Translations under genes and position numbers: made by a program
Assembly: GCF_007858365.1 (NCBI RefSeq)
Contig: NZ_VFIO01000008.1
Span: 175,328 to 239,327 of the forward strand
Reading direction: 5' to 3'
Length of the DNA: 64,000 nt
Source: Pseudomonas saxonica
Lineage (GTDB): Bacteria; Pseudomonadota; Gammaproteobacteria; Pseudomonadales; Pseudomonadaceae
Notes under the pieces: generated by a model
Told to the model about the DNA's origin: nothing
Databases searched by the model: none
Seen by the model: the letters and a program-made list of their open reading frames with translations, nothing else
Shown: positions 1-8,903 of the stretch, piece by piece
Layout of the letters: the number at the start of each line of letters is the position of its first letter
Position numbering within the stretch: position 1 is the first letter of the stretch

Positions 1-168
1 CTTTGGGAGATCCGCAATGCGGGGGGGGGAAGTGAGTAGTGAGTGCTGTAGTAGATTTCTGTTTTTACTGTCTTACTTGAGAGTACTGGTACTGACGTTT
101 TAAGAATATTTTTTGACCTGACGTAGATTTATTGAACCCAAAGCAAACCTTAAGTCAGGAATTATAAG

Positions 169-1434
169 ATGTTAGATAATCAGTGTGACAACCAACCCGT
201 CGTGCATGCATCAGATGACCCCGCAGCGGATTATGCAATCAGGTTGCCTAATGCATTTATTAATCGATGCTTTGCAGATATTTTCCCTAAAATTAAATCC
301 GAGCTACGTGGCACTCTCTTTGATGAAGAGTTGGGTGCTACGCTGACGTGGGAGTTGTCTGAAGAACCTGAATTAATTAGTCCAAAAGCTTCGCCTGAGA
401 TGGTATGTTATTTGGTTATCAGTGTGGAAGTGGAGGGTAAAAAGACAGCAGGTGCCGTCGTTTACCTACATGATCATTTGTATTTCTTTGAAAAATCAAA
501 TGGGTATTATCTGAAATTTTCTGGGTCGCCATACATTCAACTTTTCCCTAACGACGAGTTTCTGCTGATTGTACTCGAGAACAAGATGAGTGATGTTATA
601 AGTGTGATAAATAAAATTCTTTCTGTAGTCCTGATTCCTCGGAATGTTCCTGATTTTTTCACGACAATGCCACCGATGTATATACATTCTTTTCCATATA
701 ATGCGCCCGCGGCTACCGGTTTTGCTCTTCGATCATTTTATTTTCGCAACAATATTGCCCAGCACACATTGGGCGATAATGAGCCGCGTGTCTTAGGGCT
801 GCACGAGTCGGTCGAGTCAGAACGAGGTGAATATGATGATGTTTTTCGTGTTCAAATAAGCCATCATCTTTTGGAGACAGTGATCACAGAAAAGTTCTGG
901 GATCCGATGCCCAAAGAATTTGCTGAAGAGGGTGCACTTATTCGCCTGCTGAGTTTTAACCTGGAAATGGAGGATGATTACCTTGCATTGATGGTTGAAT
1001 TGGGCGGCCGCGTAAGAGCCGACGTACCTGGATTTGACCCTGAATGGTCAGTCGATTTTAAAGCGCCTCTTGATGTGCGTCTTAAGGTGTTCGTGGCGGA
1101 AGATAAAACAATCAGGATCAAGTACGACGAGACCCATTTCCCCGGTTTTGATCTTGTGGCAAACAATCAGTGGGCGGCTCTGTATGAGAACCTGATTCCG
1201 GGCTTGGCAAAAATGATTGCGTCTGAAGTTGGGGGCGCAATGGTGAGTAATGTCACAGACGTGGTCGGCGACATTGATGAATTTCTATTTGAGTTGCCTG
1301 CCGAAACGTTCGATATTGGTGATAAATCCGTAACGGTGTTTCCACACATGACTGATATCCGTTCTTATAGCATTGATGGAAGCTATTATTTGAATTTTGC
1401 TGGGGTTATGAATACCTCGGTAAATACTCGCTAA
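169..1434 (+). CDS. Hypothetical protein, 421 aa, unrecognised
   Basis: I do not recognise this protein. It is acidic and soluble-looking, with no signal peptide or membrane segment. Long alternating hydrophobic stretches (for example LLSFNLEMEDDYLALMVEL near residues 262-280) suggest a beta-rich fold. The last 60 residues contain VVGDIDEFLFELP and a conserved-looking end (SYYLNFAG). The general look recalls TULIP/P47-type proteins, but this is only an impression. The coding sequence is visibly richer in A and T than the genes from 2 kb onward, which fits transfer or an accessory origin. The start at ATG 169 has only a weak upstream purine stretch (gtcagga). It stands alone: the first 168 bases contain no gene, and a hairpin terminator follows at 1508. 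Confidence 0.7.
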   Translation: MLDNQCDNQPVVHASDDPAADYAIRLPNAFINRCFADIFPKIKSELRGTLFDEELGATLTWELSEEPELISPKASPEMVCYLVISVEVEGKKTAGAVVYLHDHLYFFEKSNGYYLKFSGSPYIQLFPNDEFLLIVLENKMSDVISVINKILSVVLIPRNVPDFFTTMPPMYIHSFPYNAPAATGFALRSFYFRNNIAQHTLGDNEPRVLGLHESVESERGEYDDVFRVQISHHLLETVITEKFWDPMPKEFAEEGALIRLLSFNLEMEDDYLALMVELGGRVRADVPGFDPEWSVDFKAPLDVRLKVFVAEDKTIRIKYDETHFPGFDLVANNQWAALYENLIPGLAKMIASEVGGAMVSNVTDVVGDIDEFLFELPAETFDIGDKSVTVFPHMTDIRSYSIDGSYYLNFAGVMNTSVNTR

Positions 1435-1507
1435 GAGCCTATTAAGCCCGGTGGGGGGGGGTTATCGTGCGCTCGCTCCCTCCAGTGCATGAATTTTACT
1501 CAGCACG

Positions 1508-1530
1508 AAGGGGAGCCGAAGCTCCCCTTT
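1508..1530 (+). terminator. Hairpin terminator after the 421-aa gene
   Basis: Perfect 9-bp stem AAGGGGAGC / GCTCCCCTT with a CGAA tetraloop, followed by a short T stretch. It lies 74 bases after the stop codon at 1434 and is the likely end of that transcript. Confidence 0.7.
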
Positions 1531-1961
1531 AATGTGTCGATGCTTGCACTGTTTTTATTATCGAAGGGCGGTGTATTGTTGTTTTTGGAACTCACCCTTT
1601 GCTGCGTTGTGTGCGACCCCATTCAGGGTCAAGAGCAAACGTATTTTTTTGAGCGCTGATCCACTTTTATCACCGGCTATCAAACCTGTGATCCAACCTG
1701 AACGGGTGCTACCTGAGGGTAGTTTTATTGTTCTCTGCCCGGTTGCGAGGTGGCTCTTAAGCTCCCCGGAAAAGTAAACCTTCTCCAAAAAAATCTGTTA
1801 GCTGCGTCTCTGCCGTGTTGTTTTTGTTATGTCAGAGTCGTTTCGTATTGTTTTTATTGTGTTGCTGCATTTTTTATTCTTGTTATGCCATAGAGATAGC
1901 AGGAGCCGTGCCAACTTTTTAAAAGCTATAAAAATCAATGGGTTGGGAAAATTTCGAAAAA
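1531..1961. other. Stretch without a supported gene
   Basis: Only short overlapping ORFs on both strands (60-81 codons) with no recognisable product and no good ribosome binding sites. Base composition drifts between AT-rich and GC-rich, so a decayed gene is possible, but I see nothing that can be named. Confidence 0.5.
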
Positions 1962-1987
1962 AAACCGGCCTTTGTGTGGGCCGGTTT
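1962..1987 (-). terminator. Terminator of mvaB
   Basis: Perfect 9-bp stem AAACCGGCC / GGCCGGTTT with an 8-base loop. Read on the minus strand it is followed directly by a run of T (the A-run at 1957-1964 on the plus strand). This is a classic intrinsic terminator placed about 50 bases after the mvaB stop. Confidence 0.88.
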
Positions 1988-2039
1988 GTTTCCGTGTTAC
2001 TCGTTTGCAGGCGCGTGCGGTAACACTGCGCCACACTTT

Positions 2040-2936
2040 TCAGCCCAGTCGTGCTTTGGCCACCCGTGACCCCGTAACACGGCCCAGAACCTTGCAGATG
2101 TACTCTCCGGCCAGCAGCAGCTTGTCCATGTCCACGCCGGTGTCGATACCCATCCCGTTGAGCATATACAGCACATCTTCGGTGGCGACGTTACCGCTGG
2201 CGCCTTTCGCGTAAGGGCAGCCGCCCAGCCCCGCAATTGAACTGTCGAAGACGCTGATGCCTTCCTGCAAGCTGGCGTAGATGTTGACGAGCGCCTGACC
2301 GTAGGTGTCATGGAAGTGACCGGCGAGTTTTTCACGAGGGACGTATGCCGTGACCGCTTCGAACATTGCCCTAGTAGCCGTTGGGGTTCCGGTACCGAGA
2401 GTGTCCCCCAGTGAAACTTCGTAACAGCCCATGGCGTAGAGTTCTTTGGCAACAGCCGCTACCTGTTGCGCGCTGACCTGGCCTTCATAAGGGCAACCCA
2501 GCACACAGGACACGTAGCCACGCACGCGGACACCCTGTTGGCGGGCAGCCTCGAGGATGGGCTCGAAGCGCGCCAGGCTTTCGCTGATTGAACAATTGAT
2601 ATTGCGTTGTGAAAAGGCCTCGGAGGCGGCAGCAAACACGGCTACTTCTTTGACGCCTGCGGCCACAGCATCCTCGAAACCGCGCAGATTGGGCGCCAAA
2701 GCACCGTAGACCACGCCCGGTTTGCGCTGAATGCGCGCGAACACATCTGCCGAGCCCGCCATTTGCGGCACCCACTTGGGCGAGACAAAGCTGCCGACTT
2801 CGATATAACTCAAGCCCGCCTCCGTCAGTGCATCAACCAGTTGCACCTTGTCCGCCACGCTAATGGGTTGAGCTTCATTTTGCAGGCCGTCGCGAGGGCC
2901 AACTTCAACCAGGCGCACATGGGTGGGGAGGTTCAT
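2040..2936 (-). CDS. mvaB: Hydroxymethylglutaryl-CoA lyase
   Basis: Cleaves 3-hydroxy-3-methylglutaryl-CoA to acetoacetate and acetyl-CoA, the last step of leucine degradation. The N-terminal motif VEVGPRDGLQNE and the C-terminal active-site loop GLGGCPYAKGASGN, with the catalytic cysteine, are both intact, as is the TIM-barrel metal-site region HFHDTYGQA. The open frame runs further upstream, but the start at 2936 (MNLPTHVRLVEV) gives 298 residues, the family norm, and removes an unlikely leader that overlaps the MerR gene. It lies 55 bases downstream of the LiuR-like regulator on the same strand. The other leucine/isovalerate (liuABCD) genes are not in this window, so mvaB is separated from them here. 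Confidence 0.93.
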   Translation of the reverse strand: MNLPTHVRLVEVGPRDGLQNEAQPISVADKVQLVDALTEAGLSYIEVGSFVSPKWVPQMAGSADVFARIQRKPGVVYGALAPNLRGFEDAVAAGVKEVAVFAAASEAFSQRNINCSISESLARFEPILEAARQQGVRVRGYVSCVLGCPYEGQVSAQQVAAVAKELYAMGCYEVSLGDTLGTGTPTATRAMFEAVTAYVPREKLAGHFHDTYGQALVNIYASLQEGISVFDSSIAGLGGCPYAKGASGNVATEDVLYMLNGMGIDTGVDMDKLLLAGEYICKVLGRVTGSRVAKARLG

Positions 2937-2991
2937 GGGGTCACCGTGTAGACAGAGAGAGGTGTGGGTCAGCACATGGCTGCATGTGCCG

Positions 2992-3390
2992 TCAGCTTGC
3001 ATCCTGGCTTTTAATGGTCTGCTCCAATGCCTGGAGGCAGCGCTCTTCGGCAGTGTCCAGCTCAAGCTGCATTTGCTGTATGTCCAGCAACTGTTGCTCC
3101 AGTTGTTCACGGCGCTCGGCAATTTTTGCCAGCATGCTGTTCAGTTGTTTTTGATTGCCCTGGGCGGGGTCGTAAAGCTCGATCAATTCGCGGCACTCGG
3201 CCAGTGAAAAGCCGATGCGTTTACCGCGTAATATCAGCTTCAGGCTGACTTTGTCGCGGGCCGAATACACTCGTTCCTGGCCGCGTCGCTCAGGGGAGAG
3301 CAAGCCTTGCTCTTCATAAAAACGGATGGCGCGGGTGGTGATGTCCAGCTCACGGGCCAGGTCGGAAATACTGTACGTCTGGCTGCTCAT
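2992..3390 (-). CDS. liuR: MerR-family regulator, LiuR-like
   Basis: A 132-residue MerR regulator. The winged helix-turn-helix is at residues 5-70 (YSISDLARELDITTRAIRFY, then EEQGLLSPERRGQERVYS). A glutamine-rich dimerisation coiled coil follows at about 75-125. There is no metal-binding cysteine cluster, which fits a metabolite-sensing MerR. The sequence and position next to mvaB match LiuR, the regulator of leucine and acyclic terpene catabolism in Pseudomonas. It is sandwiched between a LysR gene (26 bases upstream, same strand) and mvaB, so the three may be cotranscribed. LiuR identity is by resemblance; another acyl-CoA-responsive MerR is possible. Confidence 0.82.
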   Translation of the reverse strand: MSSQTYSISDLARELDITTRAIRFYEEQGLLSPERRGQERVYSARDKVSLKLILRGKRIGFSLAECRELIELYDPAQGNQKQLNSMLAKIAERREQLEQQLLDIQQMQLELDTAEERCLQALEQTIKSQDAS

Positions 3391-3416
3391 GGGCGCGCTC
3401 TTGATTCATCTTGGGC

Positions 3417-4382
3417 TTAAGCTACTGGCTGCTTGACGTTTACGTCAAGCGCACTGGCATTGGCGGATTTATTTTCCAGCGCAATCTGCTGCTGGCATAC
3501 CTCGATCAATTGCTCACGCATCCAGCGATTGGCCGGGTCTTGTTCGGTGCTTTCATGCCAGTACAAATGGGTTTCTACATTGGGCAGCTCAGGGAGGGGC
3601 AACGCCACAAAATGCAAGGCGTGGCGCCGTGCAAAGCGCTCGGGCACTGTCATCACCATATCGGTTTGCTGCAGCACATTGGTCGCCATCAGATAGTGTT
3701 GCGAGCGCAGTGTGATTTTGCGTTGGCGACCGATTTTTCCGAGTGCCAGGTCGACTTGGCCCAGGCCGTTACGTCGCGTCGAAATGTGGATGTGGGTCAG
3801 CGCCAAGTACTCATCGAGGCTGATTTTGGGTTTGCCGGCAAATGGATGCCCTTGGCGCATTGCGCACACGTAACGATCTTCCATCAACTTGACGTGACGC
3901 ACTTGCGGGTCGGTATTGAGCGGTGCATCCACGGCGAAATCCAGTCGCCCCGCGGCCAGATCGCTGGTGGTTTCGCGCCGGTGGGCGAGGAAGCTATCAA
4001 CCACGACGGCAGGTGCCTGGCGACGCAAACGTTGAAACAAGGGCGGCAGGATCACCGCCTCAGACAGGTCAGTCATGCTGATCCGAAATGTTTTGCTGGC
4101 TTGCAACGGATTGAAAATCCGACTTTCTTGCACCGACACACGCAGCAGGGCCAATGCGCTGCGCACCGGGCTGATGATGTTCTGAGCCATAGGCGTGGGC
4201 ACCATGCCTTGAGCGGTGCGCACAAACAACGGGTCGTTGAAGCTTTCGCGCAAGCGGGCCAGTGCGTTGGACACTGCAGGCTGAGTAATTCCCAGTATTT
4301 GGCCCGCGCGCGTCAGGTTGGCTTCGGTGTAAATCGCGTCAAAGACGACAAACAGATTGAGATCGACCTTGTTCAGGTTCAT
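3417..4382 (-). CDS. LysR-family transcriptional regulator
   Basis: A 321-residue LysR regulator with the usual N-terminal helix-turn-helix (DLNLFVVFDAIYTEANLTRA, then GILGI-type turn and TQPAVSNALARLR, residues 6-50) and a periplasmic-binding-protein-like effector domain from about residue 90. It resembles the NodD/LinR/PcpR-like branch that begins LNLFVVFDAI. It is divergent from the acyl-CoA dehydrogenase at 4538, with a 155-base shared promoter region, and upstream of the MerR-mvaB pair on its own strand. The arrangement makes the dehydrogenase its most likely target. The effector is unknown. Confidence 0.9.
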   Translation of the reverse strand: MNLNKVDLNLFVVFDAIYTEANLTRAGQILGITQPAVSNALARLRESFNDPLFVRTAQGMVPTPMAQNIISPVRSALALLRVSVQESRIFNPLQASKTFRISMTDLSEAVILPPLFQRLRRQAPAVVVDSFLAHRRETTSDLAAGRLDFAVDAPLNTDPQVRHVKLMEDRYVCAMRQGHPFAGKPKISLDEYLALTHIHISTRRNGLGQVDLALGKIGRQRKITLRSQHYLMATNVLQQTDMVMTVPERFARRHALHFVALPLPELPNVETHLYWHESTEQDPANRWMREQLIEVCQQQIALENKSANASALDVNVKQPVA

Positions 4383-4537
4383 GGCGCTTCGCTCTTGTTA
4401 TCGGGTCATACGAGGTCGCAAAACTATATTGCTTATGAATGGTAATACACGCTGTAAATAGACAACGCAAATGAAGCAAGGCTGATCTAGCATCGGCGAG
4501 TACTTATTCCAGTCTTCCCGGTAACAGGTAACCCTCA

Positions 4538-5740
4538 ATGGATTTCGCTTATTCCCCGAAAGTTCAAGCGTTGCGCGAGCGTGTGACGGCATTTATGGAC
4601 ACCCATGTGTACCCGGCAGAAGCCATTTTCGAACAGCAGGTGGCTGAGGGAGATCGCTGGCAACCGACTGCGATCATGGAGGACCTTAAACGCAAGGCTA
4701 AAGCGCAAGGGTTATGGAACTTGTTTCTGCCGGGGTCTGAAGCAGGGGCGGGACTGAGCAATCTGGAATACGCACCATTGGCCGAAATCATGGGGCGCTC
4801 GATGCTCGGCTCGGAGCCATTTAATTGCTCGGCTCCTGATACCGGGAATATGGAGGTGCTGGTGCGTTACGCCAGTGAGGCGCAAAAACAGCAGTGGCTT
4901 GAGCCGTTGCTATCCGGGGACATTCGCTCGGCGTTTGCGATGACTGAACCTGATGTGGCTTCATCCGATGCAACCAATATGGCCGCTCGGGCGCTGCGTG
5001 ATGGCGACCATTGGGTGATCAATGGCCGTAAATGGTGGACCTCGGGCGCCTGTGACCCTCGCTGTAAAATCCTGATTTTTATGGGCCTGAGCAACCCTGG
5101 AAACCCTCGCCACCAACAGCACTCAATGATTCTGGTGCCGGTCGATACACCGGGGGTAAAAGTCGTGCGCCCGTTGCCGGTGTTTGGTTATGACGATGCG
5201 CCCCATGGTCATGCCGAAGTCCTGTTCGATAATGTCCGGGTGCCGTACGAAAACGTACTTCTGGGTGAGGGGCGAGGTTTTGAAATTGCTCAAGGTCGTC
5301 TTGGCCCGGGGCGTATACATCACTGCATGCGTTCGATTGGCATGGCTGAGCGTGCGTTGCAATTAATGTGTGAACGTTCGCTGGCGCGTCATGCGTTCGG
5401 CAAACCGCTGGCTCGATTGGGGGGCAATATCGACAAGATTGCCGACTCGCGAATGGAGATCGACATGGCGCGGCTGTTGACGCTCAAGGCGGCGTACATG
5501 ATGGACACGGTCGGGAACAAAGTCGCCCGCAGTGAAATTGCGCAGATCAAAGTGGTCGCGCCGAATGTAGCGTTGAAGGTGATTGATAGAGCCATTCAGA
5601 TGCATGGTGGGGCGGGGGTTTCTGGGGATTTGCCGCTGGCTTACATGTATGCCATGCAGCGCACGTTACGACTGGCCGATGGCCCGGACGAAGTTCACAG
5701 AGCAGCAGTCGGCAAGCTGGAACTGGACAAGTACGCCTAG
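4538..5740 (+). CDS. Acyl-CoA dehydrogenase
   Basis: A flavin-dependent dehydrogenase of 400 residues that introduces an alpha-beta double bond into an acyl-CoA. The FAD/substrate motif AFAMTEPDVASSDATNM lies at about 135-151 and the C-terminal signature IQMHGGAGVSGDLPLAYMYA at about 349-368. The end, DGPDEVHRAAVGKLEL, resembles the ACAD10/11-like branch of long or modified acyl-CoA dehydrogenases. Substrate cannot be read from sequence; proximity to mvaB and a LiuR-like regulator suggests branched or terpenoid acyl-CoAs, but this is inference. It is divergent from the LysR gene. Its TAG stop lies within the end of a dispersed repeat (see 5739-5761). Confidence 0.92.
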   Translation: MDFAYSPKVQALRERVTAFMDTHVYPAEAIFEQQVAEGDRWQPTAIMEDLKRKAKAQGLWNLFLPGSEAGAGLSNLEYAPLAEIMGRSMLGSEPFNCSAPDTGNMEVLVRYASEAQKQQWLEPLLSGDIRSAFAMTEPDVASSDATNMAARALRDGDHWVINGRKWWTSGACDPRCKILIFMGLSNPGNPRHQQHSMILVPVDTPGVKVVRPLPVFGYDDAPHGHAEVLFDNVRVPYENVLLGEGRGFEIAQGRLGPGRIHHCMRSIGMAERALQLMCERSLARHAFGKPLARLGGNIDKIADSRMEIDMARLLTLKAAYMMDTVGNKVARSEIAQIKVVAPNVALKVIDRAIQMHGGAGVSGDLPLAYMYAMQRTLRLADGPDEVHRAAVGKLELDKYA

Positions 5741-5761
5741 GGTCTGTTGCCGTTTCATTGC
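5739..5761 (+). repeat. End of a dispersed repeat overlapping a stop codon
   Basis: A 23-base sequence beginning AGGGTCTGTTGCC recurs with one mismatch, in reverse orientation, at 22267-22289. Here it begins inside the TAG stop of the acyl-CoA dehydrogenase gene. Only one arm is present at this copy. Confidence 0.65.
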
Positions 5762-5802
5762 AAGCCGCGTCGCTGGGTCAAACTTAGCCACCCCCCATGG
5801 GC

Positions 5803-7119
5803 TTAATACACCCACACCTCAACGCGACGGTTTTTGAGGCGGCCTTCATCCTCGGCGTTATCGGCCACAGGCATTTGCGCGCCGTAGCCACGAATTTCAC
5901 GTAATACGACGCCGCTTTTGACCAGCTCACGGCGCACGGTCATCGCCCGCAGTTTCGACAACAGTTGCGCGCGCTCAGTGTCGTTTTTGGCATCGCCAAA
6001 ACCTACCAAGGTGATGTGTTGAGTGAGCTTGTCATGGGTTCTCAAATAGTCGACTACACGGACCAAATCCTGGCGGGCCTTGTTGTCGAGTGTCGCGCTA
6101 CCTTCTTCAAATCGAAAATTGACAGACAGGCGCTGAGCTTCTTTGGTCAGTGCCTGATAGTCCTCGGGCATATGTTCCCCGGCCACTACGCGATTGGCTT
6201 GCACGCTCTGCGCAATAAAACCGTTCTGCGCGACAATCGCTTGCCCTTGAGGGCTTTGGGTGAAGTTGATCAATGACTGGGCCAGCGAATTCGGGTTATT
6301 TGGCGGCAGATAGAAAAACAGGCGCCGCGACAGTGGGTAATCTTCGCTGGCGATCAGGCTGTCGAGCGGTAACATCGGTTGCGAAGGGCCATCGGCAATC
6401 GCTACGGCTTTGGCCGCACGAATGTACGGCAGGCCAATAAAGCCGATCGCTTGCGGGTCATGGCTGACCGCATCGGATAACTGCTCACTGGACTCAAAGC
6501 GCTGCGCCGCGAGGCTTAAACTCAGATTCGCGCGGTTAAGCACCACCTCTTTAAAGGTGTCCCAGGTACCGGACTGATTATCGCGGGCATAGAGATGAAT
6601 TGTCCCGCCGACCCCACCCAGTGCTTCCCAGGTGCTGACCCGGCCGCTGAAGATGTCGGCCAGTTGTTCTGTCGTGAGTTGATTGAGCGGGTTGCCGGGA
6701 TGAACAATGATTGCCAGGCCGTCAATGGCGATGACGTGTTCGGCTTCCGGGCTTTTCAGGTCACCCAGCGCCTCAAGCTCGACCAGTTCAGCGTCTTTGA
6801 TGGGGCGTGAGGAGGCAACCATATCCGCCAGCCCTGCGTTGAGTGCCGCGAAGCCGGTGCCTGAACCGTGGGCCGAAACATCTACGCGAACCTGCTGCCC
6901 CAAGGCGTTGGTGCCGACAATGCTGTGCTCGTTAGGGGGCGTGGCGGGCACGCTGTGAATGTTGCGCAGGCCCTGTTCGGCCAGCATGGCGCGCACCAGT
7001 GCCGGGCCGAGATTGGCGCCAATGGTATTAGACCCTTGAATGCGCAAGTCGCTCGCAAAGGCCATGCCGGTTATTGAACACACCACCATCCACACCATCC
7101 ACACCATCAATCGCAGCAT
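5803..7119 (-). CDS. PstS-like phosphate-binding domain fused to OmpA domain
   Basis: A 438-residue exported protein. A signal peptide (residues 1-22, ending GMAFA) is followed by a PstS-type periplasmic binding domain with the phosphate-family features IQGSNTIGA (about 27-35), SGTGFAALNAG, IAIDGLAIIVHPGNPL and RDNQSGTWDTF. From about residue 325 there is a C-terminal OmpA-like peptidoglycan-binding domain (NFRFEEGSATLDNKA, then NRRVEVWVY at the end). The combination tethers a ligand-binding domain to the cell wall. Such PstS-OmpA proteins occur in pseudomonads, but their role is not settled (phosphate capture or signalling are options). The first codons sit in a small tandem repeat (TGGATGGTG), so the exact start could be one of several ATGs. 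Confidence 0.87.
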   Translation of the reverse strand: MLRLMVWMVWMVVCSITGMAFASDLRIQGSNTIGANLGPALVRAMLAEQGLRNIHSVPATPPNEHSIVGTNALGQQVRVDVSAHGSGTGFAALNAGLADMVASSRPIKDAELVELEALGDLKSPEAEHVIAIDGLAIIVHPGNPLNQLTTEQLADIFSGRVSTWEALGGVGGTIHLYARDNQSGTWDTFKEVVLNRANLSLSLAAQRFESSEQLSDAVSHDPQAIGFIGLPYIRAAKAVAIADGPSQPMLPLDSLIASEDYPLSRRLFFYLPPNNPNSLAQSLINFTQSPQGQAIVAQNGFIAQSVQANRVVAGEHMPEDYQALTKEAQRLSVNFRFEEGSATLDNKARQDLVRVVDYLRTHDKLTQHITLVGFGDAKNDTERAQLLSKLRAMTVRRELVKSGVVLREIRGYGAQMPVADNAEDEGRLKNRRVEVWVY

Positions 7120-7211
7120 CAGCGGCCACCTTCCTGGAGCCAGAAATGAGCCAGCAATTTAAGTCAGGTGTGTTACCGGCGCATGACGGTGGAGGTTAAT
7201 GTGCTTGCAAC

Positions 7212-8024
7212 TCAGCTCAATTCAAGCCAGACAGGTGCATGGTCGGACGGCTTTTCCATGGCGCGCAGGTCGTAGTCGACACCCGCGTCCTTGATGCGGT
7301 GCACCAGCCCTTGGGAGGCCAGAATCACGTCGATGCGCAGACCACGTTTTGGCTCGTCTTCAAAGCCACGACTGCGATAGTCGAACCAGCTGAAACGGTC
7401 TGTGACGTCTGGGTGCAGGTAGCGAAAACTGTCCACCAGGCCCCAGCCCTTGAGGCGCTCCATCCACTCGCGCTCTTCAGGCAAGAAGCTGCATTTGCCG
7501 GTTCTCAGCCAACGCTTGGCATTGTCCGGGCCGATACCGATATCGCAGTCTTGCGGAGAAATATTGATATCGCCCATAACTACCAGCGGTTGTTCATTGC
7601 TGAACTGACTTTCGAGCAGTTGTTGCAGGTCACTGTAAAAACGTTGTTTGGCCGGGAACTTGGTGGGGTGGTCGCGGCTTTCGCCCTGTGGGAAGTAACC
7701 ATTCATGATGGTCACGGGCTGGCCATTTTCGTCGGCGAAAGTGCCCCAGATAAAACGGCGCTGTGCGTCTTCTTCGTCGGTGGCAAAGCCTTTGTGCAAC
7801 TCAAGGGGTTCTTTTCGCGACAGCAGGGCGACGCCGTAATGGCCTTTTTGACCATGGAAATAGACGTGATAACCCAGCGCCTGAATGTCGGCGAGGGGGA
7901 ATTGATCGTCGTGGACTTTGGTTTCTTGCAGGCCGATGACGTCGGGCTGATGTTTTTCGATCAGCGCTGCCAGCTGATGTGGCCGAGCGCGCAGGCCGTT
8001 GATGTTGAATGAAACGATTTTCAT
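7212..8024 (-). CDS. xthA: Exodeoxyribonuclease III
   Basis: Apurinic/apyrimidinic endonuclease and 3'-5' exonuclease of base-excision repair, 270 residues, the expected length. The catalytic set is complete: Asn in FNINGLR (residue 7), Glu in LQETKVHD (about 36), GDINISPQDCDIG with the metal/base residues (about 150), and the terminal SDHAPVWLEL histidine. It stands alone between the PstS-OmpA gene and a divergent acetyltransferase. Confidence 0.96.
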   Translation of the reverse strand: MKIVSFNINGLRARPHQLAALIEKHQPDVIGLQETKVHDDQFPLADIQALGYHVYFHGQKGHYGVALLSRKEPLELHKGFATDEEDAQRRFIWGTFADENGQPVTIMNGYFPQGESRDHPTKFPAKQRFYSDLQQLLESQFSNEQPLVVMGDINISPQDCDIGIGPDNAKRWLRTGKCSFLPEEREWMERLKGWGLVDSFRYLHPDVTDRFSWFDYRSRGFEDEPKRGLRIDVILASQGLVHRIKDAGVDYDLRAMEKPSDHAPVWLELS

Positions 8025-8189
8025 GGGCAGGCAGTCCTGAATAAAACTGCGATGTTAGCGGTCAGCGTGCAGTGGGGCAAATGCACTGCTAACGTAGGAA
8101 ACTCGCAGCCCCGATTGAACTGTTATGCGCCTCGGGGGCTCGTACTCATTAAGACGTGTCGCTATCCAGGCGCCACCGAGGGGACATTC

Positions 8190-8840
8190 ATGACACAAGC
8201 GTCGAACGCCACATGCCAGATTCAGATGCTGGACAGCGGCTATTCAAAGGAAGCACGTGCGCTGCTGTATCAGGCGTATCGTCAGGAACCGACGTTTCAG
8301 TACCTGTTCGAAGCGAGTCGCCCGGGCTATGAACGACGGATGCGGGCAACCATTCGGGCATTGGTCAAACAGCATTTCTTTCAGGACTTACCGGCCTTGG
8401 GGCTTTTGGTCGATGATCGCTTGGTGGGTATTGCCTTGATTGCACCGCCCCTGAGGCGTCTGGGCATCACTGAAAGTTGGGCATGGCAACTGCGCATGTT
8501 GCTCACGGCCGGTCTGCGTGGCACGCGCCGTTATCTGAACTACCATAACGCCGTGCTGGCGTGCATTCCCGGTGATGCCGTGCATATGTTACCGCTGCTC
8601 GGAATTCACCCGCAGTTTCAGGGTTTGCACTATGGCGAGCAATTACTGGAAGCCGTTCATAACTGGTGCGCAGCGGATGAACATTCCGAAGGTGTAGTGC
8701 TCGACACCGGCAATGAACACTATCTGGAATTTTATAAGCGTCAGGGTTATGTCCAGATTGGAGAGGTGGCCATAGGCCCGGTTGTGGAGCATGTATTTTT
8801 CCATGCCAACCCTCAGGTGTTACACACTGCAACAGCATAA
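8190..8840 (+). CDS. GNAT-family N-acetyltransferase
   Basis: A 216-residue acetyltransferase. The acetyl-CoA site is the sequence LLGIHPQFQGLHYGEQLLEA near residues 138-157, and the C-terminal part (VLDTGNEHYLEFYKRQGYVQIGE) is the usual strand-helix end of the fold. The start at ATG 8190 is preferred over an upstream frame extension because GAGGGGA lies 6 bases before it. The substrate is unknown. It is the last gene before tamA on the same strand, with 63 bases between them. Confidence 0.87.
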   Translation: MTQASNATCQIQMLDSGYSKEARALLYQAYRQEPTFQYLFEASRPGYERRMRATIRALVKQHFFQDLPALGLLVDDRLVGIALIAPPLRRLGITESWAWQLRMLLTAGLRGTRRYLNYHNAVLACIPGDAVHMLPLLGIHPQFQGLHYGEQLLEAVHNWCAADEHSEGVVLDTGNEHYLEFYKRQGYVQIGEVAIGPVVEHVFFHANPQVLHTATA

Positions 8841-8903
8841 GCCCGCGTTTATGCTCCGTGGCGCGCTCTAAGTCCAGCCTTGTCCGTGATAGCATCCGCG
8901 CCT

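Noticed and set aside
1558..1788. 76-codon minus-strand frame near 1.6 kb
   Set aside because: It starts with TTG, lacks a recognisable product, and overlaps an equally unsupported plus-strand frame.
3411..4445. 344-codon plus-strand frame opposite the LysR gene
   Set aside because: The minus-strand LysR has a clear helix-turn-helix; the antisense translation is rich in His/Gln and has no family features.
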